Assembly: GCF_023278185.1 (NCBI RefSeq)
Contig: NZ_CP066356.1
Coordinates: 6,192,001 to 6,256,000 of the forward strand
DNA: 64,000 bases
Origin: Bradyrhizobium elkanii USDA 76
GTDB lineage: Bacteria; Pseudomonadota; Alphaproteobacteria; Rhizobiales; Xanthobacteraceae
Reading direction: 5' to 3'
Shown here: positions 32,240 through 40,933 of the stretch, in pieces
Numbering within the stretch: position 1 is the first letter of the stretch
Layout: each line of letters begins with the position of its first letter
Notes under the pieces: generated by a model
What the model was told of the DNA's origin: nothing
Seen by the model: the letters and a program-made list of their open reading frames with translations, nothing else
Databases searched by the model: none
Program-made: the position numbers and the translations under genes

Positions 32240-33490
32240 TCAGTTCGTGGTGACCTTGATGAAGCTCGGGAACTTGAGGTCGCTCTTGGCGACCTCCTTC
32301 GGCCAGACCGCGACCTGCTTGCCGCCCTGCCACTGCAGCATCAGTCCGGTGATCAGGCCCTTGCCGTACTTGATCGAATGGGTGAACGGATCGTCCTTGC
32401 CGTAGAACTGGACGCGTCCGATGGTGCCTTCCCAGTCGGTCTTCTCCAGCGCATCGACCATCTTGTCGGCCTCGACCGAGCCGGCGCGCTTCACCGCATC
32501 GGCGATGTAGTAGACCTCGTCATAGGCGGTGTAGCCCGCGTAGGATGGATAGTTGCCGTAGCGCTTCTTGAAGCCCTCCGCGAACGGCACCGACTTCGGC
32601 GTCACCGCGACGTTCGGGCCGGACACGCCCTGATACAGCACGCCTTCCGCCGCGTCGTTGGTGTCCTTGCCGAAGGTCTCGTTGGTCGCCTGCGAGGAAA
32701 TGCCGAACATCGGAATCGGCACCTGCTGGTTCTTCCACTGCACTGTCGGCTGCACGCCGACATGCGAGATGCCGGTGATGATCACGTCGGGCTTGGAGCC
32801 TTCGACCTTGTTGAAGATCGGCGTGAAGTCCGTGGTGTCGGGCGAGAAACGGATATGGTCGACGACCTTGAGCCCGATCTTGGGCAGGCACTCCTCGTAG
32901 CCGACGTCGAGCGGCTTGGTCCACGCCGCATCCTCGCTCATGATGACCGCGGTCTTCATGTGCTTCTGATCGACCAGGAGCTCCTTGGCGGCATCGCAGA
33001 CCGACAGCGCCAGCGCGGCCGAGGTCAGGTAGCCGTGGAAGGTGTACTTGTTCTTCTCGTAATCGGCGTGGACGCTCTTGCTGATCTCATTGGAGGCGGC
33101 GCCGGGCGTGACGAACGGCGTCTTCAGGCGCGAAGCCCAGGGCTCGAGCGCCAGCACCACTTCGCTGATGTAGCTCGAAATGACGACGTTGACCTTGTCT
33201 TCGTTGACCGCGCGCTGGAACGCGCGCACCGAATCCGCCGAGGACGAGTGGTTGTCGTAGCTGACGATCTCGATCTTGCGGCCGTCGATGCCGCCCTTGG
33301 CGTTGATCTCGTCGGCGGCCAGCTGCGCCGCCTGCGGGATCGATGCACCGGCAATCGCCTGCGCTTCGGCGATCACGCCGATCTTGAGGGTGTCGGCAGC
33401 CAGCGCTCCGCTGGGCGCCGCAGCCAACAGGCCCAACACGGCCGCTCCTGCAAGTTTCGCATGCACGGGGAGTCGCGATGTTCTTGTCAC
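32240..33490 (-). CDS. branched-chain-type ABC transporter substrate-binding protein (2), 416 aa
   Basis: The GTG at 33490 is preceded by GAGGAG and gives a signal peptide ending SGALA-ADTLK. The mature protein is a LivK-type binding protein close to that at 27574-28818: stretches such as FHGYLTSAA, SEDAAWTKPLDVGYE and QWKNQQVPIPMFGIS are the same or nearly so. The two differ near TGISHVGVQ-distal loops (ATNETFGKDTNDAAEGVLYQ here), where ligand specificity may differ. It is the first gene of the operon. A frame extension to 33595 lacks a signal peptide and was rejected. Confidence 0.93.
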   Translation of the reverse strand: MTRTSRLPVHAKLAGAAVLGLLAAAPSGALAADTLKIGVIAEAQAIAGASIPQAAQLAADEINAKGGIDGRKIEIVSYDNHSSSADSVRAFQRAVNEDKVNVVISSYISEVVLALEPWASRLKTPFVTPGAASNEISKSVHADYEKNKYTFHGYLTSAALALSVCDAAKELLVDQKHMKTAVIMSEDAAWTKPLDVGYEECLPKIGLKVVDHIRFSPDTTDFTPIFNKVEGSKPDVIITGISHVGVQPTVQWKNQQVPIPMFGISSQATNETFGKDTNDAAEGVLYQGVSGPNVAVTPKSVPFAEGFKKRYGNYPSYAGYTAYDEVYYIADAVKRAGSVEADKMVDALEKTDWEGTIGRVQFYGKDDPFTHSIKYGKGLITGLMLQWQGGKQVAVWPKEVAKSDLKFPSFIKVTTN

Positions 33491-33953
33491 CCTGTTTCTC
33501 TCCTCTTTTTCTTCGGCTGCTTCGAGCTCTTGGGGCGCGACTATAGCCGCGGCAAAATGCGCAGCAAGTGAAACTGCGCGCGGATCGCCATGCATGGACG
33601 GCGACTAAAGTAGTGGGTCGGCGCGGTGCGGCTGAATAAATTTGAGGCAGAGGGGGAATAAAAGGTCGTGGGGCGCCGATCTCTCGGATCGTCATTCCCC
33701 GCTGCGCAAATTACGCAGGGCGAGCGAAGCGGAGAGAGCGGAACGAAAAGCAACGCTCGGGCAATTCATGTCGCGAGATCGCGGATTGTTGCCCGCTGGC
33801 CGTGCGACAAGCTCAGTGTCGTCCCGGCGAAGGCAGGAATCCATGACCACGGATGCTGATTGTTACGCGATGTTGGAACGACGAGTCCGATTCACAACAT
33901 CCGCCGCGGCGTATGGGTCCGCCGGGACGACAGCGGTGTACGAGGCCACCCCC
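33491..33953. other. intergenic region upstream of the ABC operon
   Basis: 463 bp between the binding-protein start and the MFS stop. It must hold the ABC operon promoter in its first part and carries the palindromic element at 33818-33931. Open frames here read Arg/Ser-rich with no start signal. Confidence 0.45.
33818..33931. repeat. palindromic element of the GTCGTCCCGGCG type
   Basis: The ends are inverted repeats: GTCGTCCCGGCG at the left and CGCCGGGACGAC at the right, with partly complementary inner parts (AGGAATCCATG and its partner TATGGGTCC). Total about 114 bp. I recognise this kind of element as one found between genes in Bradyrhizobium-like genomes. Only one copy is in the window. 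Confidence 0.7.
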
Positions 33954-35546
33954 CTACTCAGCCATCTCCGCCGGCGGGTGGGCGGCGGGACCGGCGAGCG
34001 GGCGCTCTTCCATCGTGATCATGCAGATCGAGGCGGTGGTCAGCAGCACGGCGGCGGCGCCGAACACGTAGCGGAACGCATGGATCATGTCGGCCATCGG
34101 GATCGCGCTGACGGTGCTGGCCGCGGCATGATGCTCGCCGGCGAGCGAGATGTCGGTCCCCAGCGTCATCAGCAGGATGGTGGTGAAGGCGGCGACCGTG
34201 AAGGAGGCCATCATCGCGCGGAAGAAGTTCATCGCGCCGGTCACGGTGCCGACCTGCGGCCGTGCCACCGCGTTTTGCAGCGACACCACGCTGATCGGGA
34301 AAGTGGTGCCGAGGCCGAGCGCGAACACGCTCATCAAAAGCAGCAATCCCCACAGCGGCAGCGTCGTCACCGCCATGCCGACAGCACAGATCGCGGCCAC
34401 CGAGGTGCCGACGATCGCGACACGCTTGTAGTGCTTGGCCTTCGCCATGGTCCGGCCGGCGATCGCCGCACCGAAGGTCGAGATCGCCGCGAGCGGGATC
34501 AGCGCGAGGCCGGCCTCGCTGGCGGTGAGGTGATAGACCACCTCGTAATAGAGCGGCAGGTGCACAGTGAGGCCGACCATGGCGCCGAGCGCACAGCCGC
34601 CCGCCCCCATCGCGAACGGCACCACCGAGCCGCCGAGCAGCGACAGCGGCAGGAACGGCTCGTCGGCGCGGCGCGCGTGCCAGACAAAGGCGCCGGCGAG
34701 CGCGATCGACGCGCCCACCATCGCGGTGATGGTCGGCGACAGCCAGGACAGACGGGTGCCGCCCCAGGTCAGCACCAGCATCAGCACGACGGCCGAGGCC
34801 ATCAGCAGGATGCCGCCGAGCCAGTCGACCTTGCGCTTGCGGTGGAACACCGGGATCTTGCCCATCTTCGGCAGCAGCAGCGCCAGCGCCGCCGCCGCGA
34901 GCGGCAGGTTGATCCAGAAGATCATCGACCAGTGCAGATGCTCGGCGAACACGCCGCCGACGACCGGGCCGAGGATGCCGCCGGCCATCCAGACGCTGGA
35001 GAAATAGGCCTGGTAGCGGCCGCGCTCGCGCGGGCTCACCACGTCGGAGATCACGGTCTGGACCACCGGCATGATGCCGCCGCCACCGAGCCCCTGCAGG
35101 CCGCGGGCAACGATCAGCATGGTCATGCTGGGCGCGATCGCGCACAGCACCGAGCCGACCACGAACAGGCTGAGCGAGGTGATGATCATGACGCGGCGGC
35201 CATAGATGTCGCTCAGCGTGCCGAACACCGGCGCCACCGCCGTCGAGGCCAGGAGATAGGCCGTGATCACCCAGGACAGATTGGTGACGTCGTGAAACTG
35301 GCGCCCGATCGTCGGCAGCGCGGTCGCGACGATGGTCTGGTCGAGCGCGGCCAGGAACATCGTCAGCATCAGGCTGATGACGATGGTGCGGACTTCGTCC
35401 GGATTGAGCGGTGCCGGCGGCGCCAGCGGCGGCGCGTCACTGAGTTCGATCACCTCGCTCGGGAGATGAGACAGCTCTTCGGCAATGTCGTCAGGCAATG
35501 TCTCTTGGTCGGCAGGAATCCGGCTCTGCCGTTCATACTTGTTCAT
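33954..35546 (-). CDS. DHA2-family MFS drug exporter (EmrB/QacA type), 530 aa
   Basis: A hydrophilic N-terminal 55 residues precede 14 hydrophobic helices. MFLAALDQTIVATALPTIG is the TM1 signature (motif D1) of 14-TM drug:H+ antiporters, GTLSDIYGRRVMII is motif A after TM2, and RGLQGLGGGGIMP and GGILGPVVGGVFAEHLHW match motifs B and C. Expected to export hydrophobic or cationic compounds in exchange for protons. No EmrA-type adaptor or TetR regulator lies beside it. Substrate unknown. Confidence 0.92.
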   Translation of the reverse strand: MNKYERQSRIPADQETLPDDIAEELSHLPSEVIELSDAPPLAPPAPLNPDEVRTIVISLMLTMFLAALDQTIVATALPTIGRQFHDVTNLSWVITAYLLASTAVAPVFGTLSDIYGRRVMIITSLSLFVVGSVLCAIAPSMTMLIVARGLQGLGGGGIMPVVQTVISDVVSPRERGRYQAYFSSVWMAGGILGPVVGGVFAEHLHWSMIFWINLPLAAAALALLLPKMGKIPVFHRKRKVDWLGGILLMASAVVLMLVLTWGGTRLSWLSPTITAMVGASIALAGAFVWHARRADEPFLPLSLLGGSVVPFAMGAGGCALGAMVGLTVHLPLYYEVVYHLTASEAGLALIPLAAISTFGAAIAGRTMAKAKHYKRVAIVGTSVAAICAVGMAVTTLPLWGLLLLMSVFALGLGTTFPISVVSLQNAVARPQVGTVTGAMNFFRAMMASFTVAAFTTILLMTLGTDISLAGEHHAAASTVSAIPMADMIHAFRYVFGAAAVLLTTASICMITMEERPLAGPAAHPPAEMAE

Positions 35547-35705
35547 TTGGGGCGTAATGCTGCTGCGCGGGCGCGTCCCGCGATGGAATCATTCTCTGCT
35601 TTGCAATTTATGCAGCAATTGAATGCTGAGGCAGGCACCCCAGCGCATGGGTGCATCCCGCCGCGATGTTCTCGCGGTGACGTGATCGCGGACGCGGCGA
35701 CGGCG

Positions 35706-36242
35706 TCACGCTTTGGTCGTCTTGCCCAGCATTTTCGGCCGCTTCTTCAATTGTGCCCGTTTCGGCAGCAGCGCCGGCCATCGCACGATATGATCCTCGA
35801 GATCGGCGTCGTTGACGTCGAGTTCGGTGCCCTCCACCCGACCGCGCACCGAGACGCCGGCCTCATGGACGGTGTTGGGATCGCCCGAGATCAGGGGATG
35901 CCACCAATAGAGGTCCCGCCCCTCGGCCACCAGCCGGTAGCCGCAGCTCGGCGGCAGCCAGTTCAGCGTCCGGACGTTTTCGGGGGTCAGGCGGACGCAA
36001 TCCGGAACCTGGTCGGAACGGTTCGGGTAGTCCTTGCAGGTGCAGAGGCCGGAATCGAGCAGCTTGCAGGAGATATGGGTGAAATAGATCTTGCCGGTGT
36101 CCTCGTCCTCGAGCTTCTCTAGGCAGCAGCGTGCGCAGCCGTCACACAGGCTCTCCCATTCGGCGTTGGACATTTCTTCCAACGTCTTGGTTTTCCAGAA
36201 GAATCCCTCCTGGTCCGACGGGCGCTTGGGCGGTGCGGTCAT
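35706..36242 (-). CDS. YcgN-family Cys-cluster protein (UPF0260), 178 aa
   Basis: Starting at ATG 36242 (AAGGAT 3-6 nt upstream), the protein opens with [20 protein letters not shown] and has a cysteine cluster CDGCARCC near residues 37-44, then [20 protein letters not shown] and VPDCVRL. This arrangement is that of the YcgN/YkgJ Fe-S or Zn-binding family. The C-terminus is basic. Its biochemical role is not established. An ATG at 36266 would add eight residues. Confidence 0.9.
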   Translation of the reverse strand: MTAPPKRPSDQEGFFWKTKTLEEMSNAEWESLCDGCARCCLEKLEDEDTGKIYFTHISCKLLDSGLCTCKDYPNRSDQVPDCVRLTPENVRTLNWLPPSCGYRLVAEGRDLYWWHPLISGDPNTVHEAGVSVRGRVEGTELDVNDADLEDHIVRWPALLPKRAQLKKRPKMLGKTTKA

Positions 36243-36531
36243 GATATCCTTGAAATGGCGGTGCAACTCTTCTTGGGATGCCGACGCTCCCTCCGCAAGG
36301 GGGTGGTTATTGCGGGGTCGAAAAAGCCGGTGGGCAGCGTTACGGCTTTCATTAAATTCACAAGCCGCACCATTGGTTTATGGCAGCCGCTCGGATAGAA
36401 GAATGAACGAGTCCCCAACGACGCAAAAGCGCCTTGGGATTGCCGCAACATCGAAGCAAGACGCTGGCCCGTGTCCGTTTTGGGCACCCGTAGCGCTGTC
36501 GAACTGATCAAGGGTCCGGTCCTTTCAGATC

Positions 36532-38805
36532 ATGCCGTCGCATTGGAAACAGAAGGTCCGGAACTTCTTCCTGGACCTCGATGCGCGTATCGACTCGACG
36601 CTGTTCTCGTCGGGCAAGGGCCTGCGCGAGCTCTACGAGCGCTATTCCACCTTCATGGACCGCTTCTATGTCGGCCGCTGGAAGCGCTGGGTGTTCATCG
36701 AGCCGCTGTCGGAAGCCGCGACGCTCGGGCTCGGCGGCATGATCCTGATGCTGACGCTCGCGATCCCGGCCTTCCGCGAGACCGCCGACGAGGATTGGCT
36801 GAAGAAGTCCGACCTCGCGGTGACCTTCCTCGACCGCTACGGCAACCCGATCGGCAGCCGCGGCATCAAGCATAATGACTCGATCCCGCTGGAAGATTTT
36901 CCGGACAATCTGATCAAGGCAACGCTCGCGACCGAAGACCGCCGCTTCTACGACCATTTCGGCATCGACGTGCCGGGCCTCGCCCGCGCGCTCGTCACCA
37001 ACGCGCAGGCCGGCGGCGTCCGCCAGGGCGGCTCGTCGATCACCCAGCAGCTCGCCAAGAACCTGTTCCTGAACAACGAGCGCACCATCGAGCGCAAGGT
37101 GAAGGAAGCCTTCCTCGCGATCTGGCTGGAGACGCGGCTCACCAAGAACGAGATCCTGAAGCTCTATCTCGACCGTGCCTATATGGGCGGCGGCACCTTC
37201 GGCGTCGACGGCGCGGCACATTTCTACTTCAACAAGTCGGTGCGCGACGTGAACCTCGCGGAGGCCGCGATGCTCGCCGGCCTGTTCAAAGCGCCGACCA
37301 AATACGCCCCGCACATCAACCTGCCCGCGGCGCGCGCCCGCGCCAATGTCGTGCTCGACAACCTGGTCGATGCCGGCTTCATGACCGAGGGCCAGGTGTT
37401 CGGCGCCCGCCGCAATCCCGCGGTCGCGGTCGACCGGCGCGACGAGAACTCGCCGAACTACTATCTCGACTACGCCTTCGACGAGATGCGCAGGCTGGTC
37501 GACACCTTCCCGAAATCCTACACCGAGCGCGTCTTCGTGGTCCGCACTGCGATCGACATGAACGTGCAGAAGGCGGCCGAGGAAGCGATCGAGAACCAGC
37601 TGCGCCAGTTCGGGCGCGACTATCACGCGACGCAGGCCGCGACCGTGGTGTCCGATCTCGACGGCGGCATCCGCGCCATGGTCGGCGGACGCGACTATGG
37701 TGCAAGCCAGTTCAACCGCGCCACCGACGCCTATCGCCAGCCCGGCTCGTCGTTCAAACCCTATGTCTACACCACGGCGCTGCTGAACGGCTTCACGCCG
37801 AATTCGAAGATCGTCGACGGCCCGGTCTGCATCGGCAACTGGTGCCCGCAGAACTATGGCCATTCCTATTCGGGTCAGGTCACGCTGACGCAAGCGATCA
37901 CCCGCTCGATCAACGTGGTGCCGGTCAAGCTCTCGATCATGATGGGCGGCAAGGAAGGGCCGAAGGCGGGCCGCGCCAAGATCGTCGAGGTCGCGCGCCG
38001 CTTCGGCCTCAAGGCGCCGCTGCCCGATACGCCGTCGCTGCCGATCGGCTCCGACGAAGTCACGGTGCTGGAGCACGCGGTCGCCTATGCCACCTTCCCG
38101 AACCGCGGCAAGGCGGTGACGCCGCATTCCGTGCTCGAGGTGCGCACCGGCGCCGGCGACCTGGTCTGGCGCTGGGACCGCGACGGCCCGAAGCCGCGGC
38201 AGGCCATTCCGCCGAACATCGCCGCCGACATGGCCGGCATGATGAGCCACGTGGTCAGCGAAGGCACCGCGCGCCGCGCCGCGCTCGACGGCATTCCGAC
38301 CGCGGGCAAGACCGGCACCACCAACGCCTATCGCGACGCCTGGTTCGTCGGCTACACCGGCAACTTCACCTGCGCAGTCTGGTACGGCAATGACGACTAT
38401 TCGCCGACCAACCGCATGACCGGCGGTTCGCTGCCGGCGCAGACCTGGCACGACATCATGGTCGCCGCGCATCAGGGCGTGGAAGTGAAAGAACTGGTCG
38501 GCGTCGGCATGGGCCAGAAGCTGCCGCCGCAGCCGGCGCAGGCCAATGCCCAGACCAGCGCGGCGCCGCGCGTATTGGAAACCAAGCCCGGCCCGCCGCC
38601 GGTCTTGACCAAGCGCGGCGCGGATATCCTGGTGCGGGTCGAGAAGCTGCTCGACGACGCTGCCAGGACCGCCGGCAAGACCACGCTGAACGAGCCCTCG
38701 AAGACCGGCAAGGCCGAGTCCTCGAGCGCGCTGGCGTTCCCCGAAAACTACGTTGCCGCGGCCGGGCCGGACGGCGCGACACCGGCCGTGCCACGCAAGA
38801 ACTGA
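36532..38805 (+). CDS. penicillin-binding protein 1A, bifunctional peptidoglycan synthase, 757 aa
   Basis: A cytoplasmic N-terminus and one transmembrane helix near residues 65-85 are followed by the GT51 transglycosylase domain (LATEDRRFYDHFGID with the catalytic Glu near residue 133, RQGGSSITQQLAKNLFL) and a transpeptidase domain with SSFK (near 405), SIN (near 459) and KTGTT (near 592). It polymerises and cross-links peptidoglycan in the periplasm. The C-terminal 80 residues are Ala/Pro/Lys-rich. It is followed after 1 bp by the DUF1214 gene. A stop-free frame covers the whole gene on the opposite strand but is a codon-bias shadow. Confidence 0.95.
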   Translation: MPSHWKQKVRNFFLDLDARIDSTLFSSGKGLRELYERYSTFMDRFYVGRWKRWVFIEPLSEAATLGLGGMILMLTLAIPAFRETADEDWLKKSDLAVTFLDRYGNPIGSRGIKHNDSIPLEDFPDNLIKATLATEDRRFYDHFGIDVPGLARALVTNAQAGGVRQGGSSITQQLAKNLFLNNERTIERKVKEAFLAIWLETRLTKNEILKLYLDRAYMGGGTFGVDGAAHFYFNKSVRDVNLAEAAMLAGLFKAPTKYAPHINLPAARARANVVLDNLVDAGFMTEGQVFGARRNPAVAVDRRDENSPNYYLDYAFDEMRRLVDTFPKSYTERVFVVRTAIDMNVQKAAEEAIENQLRQFGRDYHATQAATVVSDLDGGIRAMVGGRDYGASQFNRATDAYRQPGSSFKPYVYTTALLNGFTPNSKIVDGPVCIGNWCPQNYGHSYSGQVTLTQAITRSINVVPVKLSIMMGGKEGPKAGRAKIVEVARRFGLKAPLPDTPSLPIGSDEVTVLEHAVAYATFPNRGKAVTPHSVLEVRTGAGDLVWRWDRDGPKPRQAIPPNIAADMAGMMSHVVSEGTARRAALDGIPTAGKTGTTNAYRDAWFVGYTGNFTCAVWYGNDDYSPTNRMTGGSLPAQTWHDIMVAAHQGVEVKELVGVGMGQKLPPQPAQANAQTSAAPRVLETKPGPPPVLTKRGADILVRVEKLLDDAARTAGKTTLNEPSKTGKAESSSALAFPENYVAAAGPDGATPAVPRKN

Positions 38806-38806
38806 C

Positions 38807-39385
38807 GTGCGGCTCCTCCTCACCACCTTGCTGGCACTCGTGATCGCCACGGCCGTTGGCCTCGGCCTGACCTATGCGACGGCGACCCGCGGCACCGATC
38901 TCGGCACGCTGAAGATCGGCGCCTGGACCGCGCGTCCGAAGAGCGGCACCTCCGACGTCGATCCCTATTCGCGCGCCACCATCGCGCGCAGCGGCGAGCT
39001 GCCGATCGGCACCGGCGACGGCATCGCGTTCTCGGCGACCACAGACGACAAGAACAAGCCGCTCGACGGCCGCTGCGACATCGTGGTCAGCGGCGTGACG
39101 CCGGCTGCGCGGTTCTGGACGCTGACGCTGTTTGACCGCAAGGGGCACCTGGTCGCCAACACGCTGCAGCGCTACGGCTTCACCAGCCAGGAGATCATGC
39201 GCGCCTCCGACGGCACGTTCGAGATCCACATCGCCTCGCGCTCGCGCGCCGGCAACTGGCTGCCGACCGGCGGCATCGAGCGCTACGCGCTGATGCTGCG
39301 GCTCTACGACACGCCGGTCGGGGTCGCGACCCGCACGCAGCGCGACGCGCCGATGCCGTCGATCGCAACGACGGGTTGCCCATGA
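38807..39385 (+). CDS. DUF1214 domain membrane-anchored protein, 192 aa
   Basis: The GTG at 38807, 1 bp past the penicillin-binding protein stop, gives a hydrophobic N-terminal anchor (LLLTTLLALVIATAVGLGLT). The rest matches the DUF1214 layout: IGTGDGIAFSATTDDKNKPL, a beta-rich core FWTLTLFDRKGHLVANTLQR, and the C-terminal NWLPTGGIERYALMLRLYDT. It probably faces the periplasm. Its stop overlaps the next start as ATGA. The biochemical role is not known. Confidence 0.85.
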   Translation: MRLLLTTLLALVIATAVGLGLTYATATRGTDLGTLKIGAWTARPKSGTSDVDPYSRATIARSGELPIGTGDGIAFSATTDDKNKPLDGRCDIVVSGVTPAARFWTLTLFDRKGHLVANTLQRYGFTSQEIMRASDGTFEIHIASRSRAGNWLPTGGIERYALMLRLYDTPVGVATRTQRDAPMPSIATTGCP

Positions 39386-40002
39386 TCCGCCTGCTGCTCA
39401 CCATCCTCGCAGGCGTGCTGCTCGGCGGCGTGGTGCATCTCGTCAGCGTGCTGGCGCTGCCGCGCATCGCCTCGCAGGACGCCTATTCGCGGCTGACGCC
39501 GATGACCAAGCTCAACGAGGTGACCCAGCTGCCGCTCGCCGACCCGAGCCATTCGCCGATGCCGCTGATGGATCCGGCCTTCGCGGTGGCGATCTGCCGC
39601 TACGATCTCTCGACCGGACCGCTCAAGCTCACCGTGCCGGTCAGCCAGGCCTATACGTCGGTGTCGTTCTATACCCGCAACGAGGTCGCCTACTACGCGA
39701 TCAACGACCGCTCCGCCGGCAAGAAGGTGATCGAGCTCGACCTGATGACGGAGGCGCAGCACAACGAGCTGCCGGAGGACGAGGAAATCACCGCCGCCGA
39801 CCGGCTGATCATCGACTCGCCGACGTCAACCGGCCTGATCCTGCTGAAGGCGCTGGCGCCGGAGCCCGGCCTGATGCCGCAGGCGCAGGCCTCGCTCGCC
39901 GCCTCCTCGTGCAAGGTGCAGACCGAGCCGGTCGCGGCCAAGCAGGAGGCGCCGCCGCCGCTGCCCGCGCCGGCTCCGCCGCCTGCCGCTCGCAAGCGCT
40001 AG
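39382..40002 (+). CDS. DUF1254 domain membrane-anchored protein, 206 aa
   Basis: An N-terminal anchor (LLLTILAGVLLGGVVHLVSV) precedes a beta-rich domain of about 130 residues (MDPAFAVAICRYDLSTGPLK, YTSVSFYTRNEVAYYAINDR) that I assign to DUF1254, and a Pro/Ala-rich basic tail. DUF1254 and DUF1214 are often fused in one protein; here they are separate overlapping genes, both with an anchor. Probably a periplasmic complex of the two. Its last 4 bp overlap the convergent MBL gene. Confidence 0.8.
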   Translation: MIRLLLTILAGVLLGGVVHLVSVLALPRIASQDAYSRLTPMTKLNEVTQLPLADPSHSPMPLMDPAFAVAICRYDLSTGPLKLTVPVSQAYTSVSFYTRNEVAYYAINDRSAGKKVIELDLMTEAQHNELPEDEEITAADRLIIDSPTSTGLILLKALAPEPGLMPQAQASLAASSCKVQTEPVAAKQEAPPPLPAPAPPPAARKR

Positions 40003-40841
40003 CTCACGGCGAGTGCGTGCCGGCCGCAGCGGCAGGTCTCGTAGTCGACGGGATCGTGGCTGTTGACGATCGTCACATCAGCGCCATGCGCCGCCTTCAA
40101 TTGGCGCAGCCGCTCCTGGTTCTGGATGCGCGTCGCGCGATCCATGTCCGCGCGGCGCTGGAACATGCCGAGCACCAGCGGGATCCGCGGCCTGGCATCG
40201 AGCTGTGCGTGGTGGAAATAGGCGTCGCCGGCGTGCAGCAGCCATTTGTCGTTGTCGCGCACCGCGATCCCGCAATGGCCGAGCGTGTGGCCCGGCAACG
40301 GGATCATCAGGATGTCCGGCTCGCGGTCGCCGAGCGCACGCGCGCCCTTGAAGCCGAACCAGTCCTCGCCGCCGGCACCATAGAACGCCCAGTCCGGCCC
40401 ATGCCGCCACTGCGCCGTGATATAGCGCCCCTGCGGCGGCGCGACCTGATGCGTCACCGCCATCTCGTACTCCTTGCGATGGACGTGCACCTTGGCCTTC
40501 GGAAAGTCCGGCACGCCGCCGGCGTGATCGCGATCGAGATGCGTCAGCAGCACATGGCGCACATCATCAGCTGAAAAGCCGAGCGCCTTGACCTGCCGCA
40601 CCGCCGTCTCGGCCGGATCGAGCCGCGGCGTCGTCTGCCGCACCCATTTGCGTCCGAGCCGCGGCGGATCGCCGATGTCGTCGAGCCCGATCCCGGTGTC
40701 GACCAGCACAAGGCCGTCATTGCTCTCGACCAGCAGGCAATGACAGACCATCCGCGCCCGCTGGAAGATGCTGCCGCTGCCGTTCACGAGCCGCTTTCCG
40801 ATCGGGCACATCGTGCCGGTGTTGAGATGGTGGATGCGCAT
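39999..40841 (-). CDS. MBL-fold hydrolase, AHL-lactonase-like, 280 aa
   Basis: Metallo-beta-lactamase fold with the zinc motif THLDRDHAGG (HxxxDH) near residues 100-110, then PGHTLGH and HAGDAYFHH, the ligands that bind the second metal. The N-terminus reads MRIHHLNTGTMCPIG, a start seen in N-acyl-homoserine-lactonase-like members such as AttM/AiiA relatives. It may open a lactone ring, but closely related proteins have other substrates. It is divergent from the LysR-type gene, the usual sign that the regulator controls it. Confidence 0.83.
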   Translation of the reverse strand: MRIHHLNTGTMCPIGKRLVNGSGSIFQRARMVCHCLLVESNDGLVLVDTGIGLDDIGDPPRLGRKWVRQTTPRLDPAETAVRQVKALGFSADDVRHVLLTHLDRDHAGGVPDFPKAKVHVHRKEYEMAVTHQVAPPQGRYITAQWRHGPDWAFYGAGGEDWFGFKGARALGDREPDILMIPLPGHTLGHCGIAVRDNDKWLLHAGDAYFHHAQLDARPRIPLVLGMFQRRADMDRATRIQNQERLRQLKAAHGADVTIVNSHDPVDYETCRCGRHALAVS

Positions 40842-40909
40842 GACAGGTCCTCCGCTGTAACAGCGCGCAGACTTGCCACCGGCGTTTCCATAGGTAAAAT
40901 ATTGTCTTT

Positions 40910-40924
40910 CTATCTATGTGATAG
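40910..40924. promoter_or_regulatory. candidate LysR operator CTATC-TATGT-GATAG
   Basis: A perfect 5-bp inverted repeat with a 5-bp spacer lies about 10 bp before the regulator start, in the 92-bp gap between the divergent LysR and MBL genes. A further ATAG/CTAT pair (40890-40893 with 40910-40913) lies beside it. LysR-type proteins bind short dyads in such gaps. Confidence 0.5.
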
Positions 40925-40933
40925 GATATGCCT

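Noticed and set aside
33642..36122. 826-codon plus-strand frame
   Set aside because: It runs antisense to the MFS exporter and reads His/Gln/Arg-rich, a codon-bias shadow.
36508..38850. Opposite-strand 780-codon open frame over the whole PBP1A gene
   Set aside because: Its product is His/Arg/Asp/Gly-rich with no motif, and PBP1A on the other strand has every catalytic motif. Stop-free antisense frames are expected with this GC-rich codon use.
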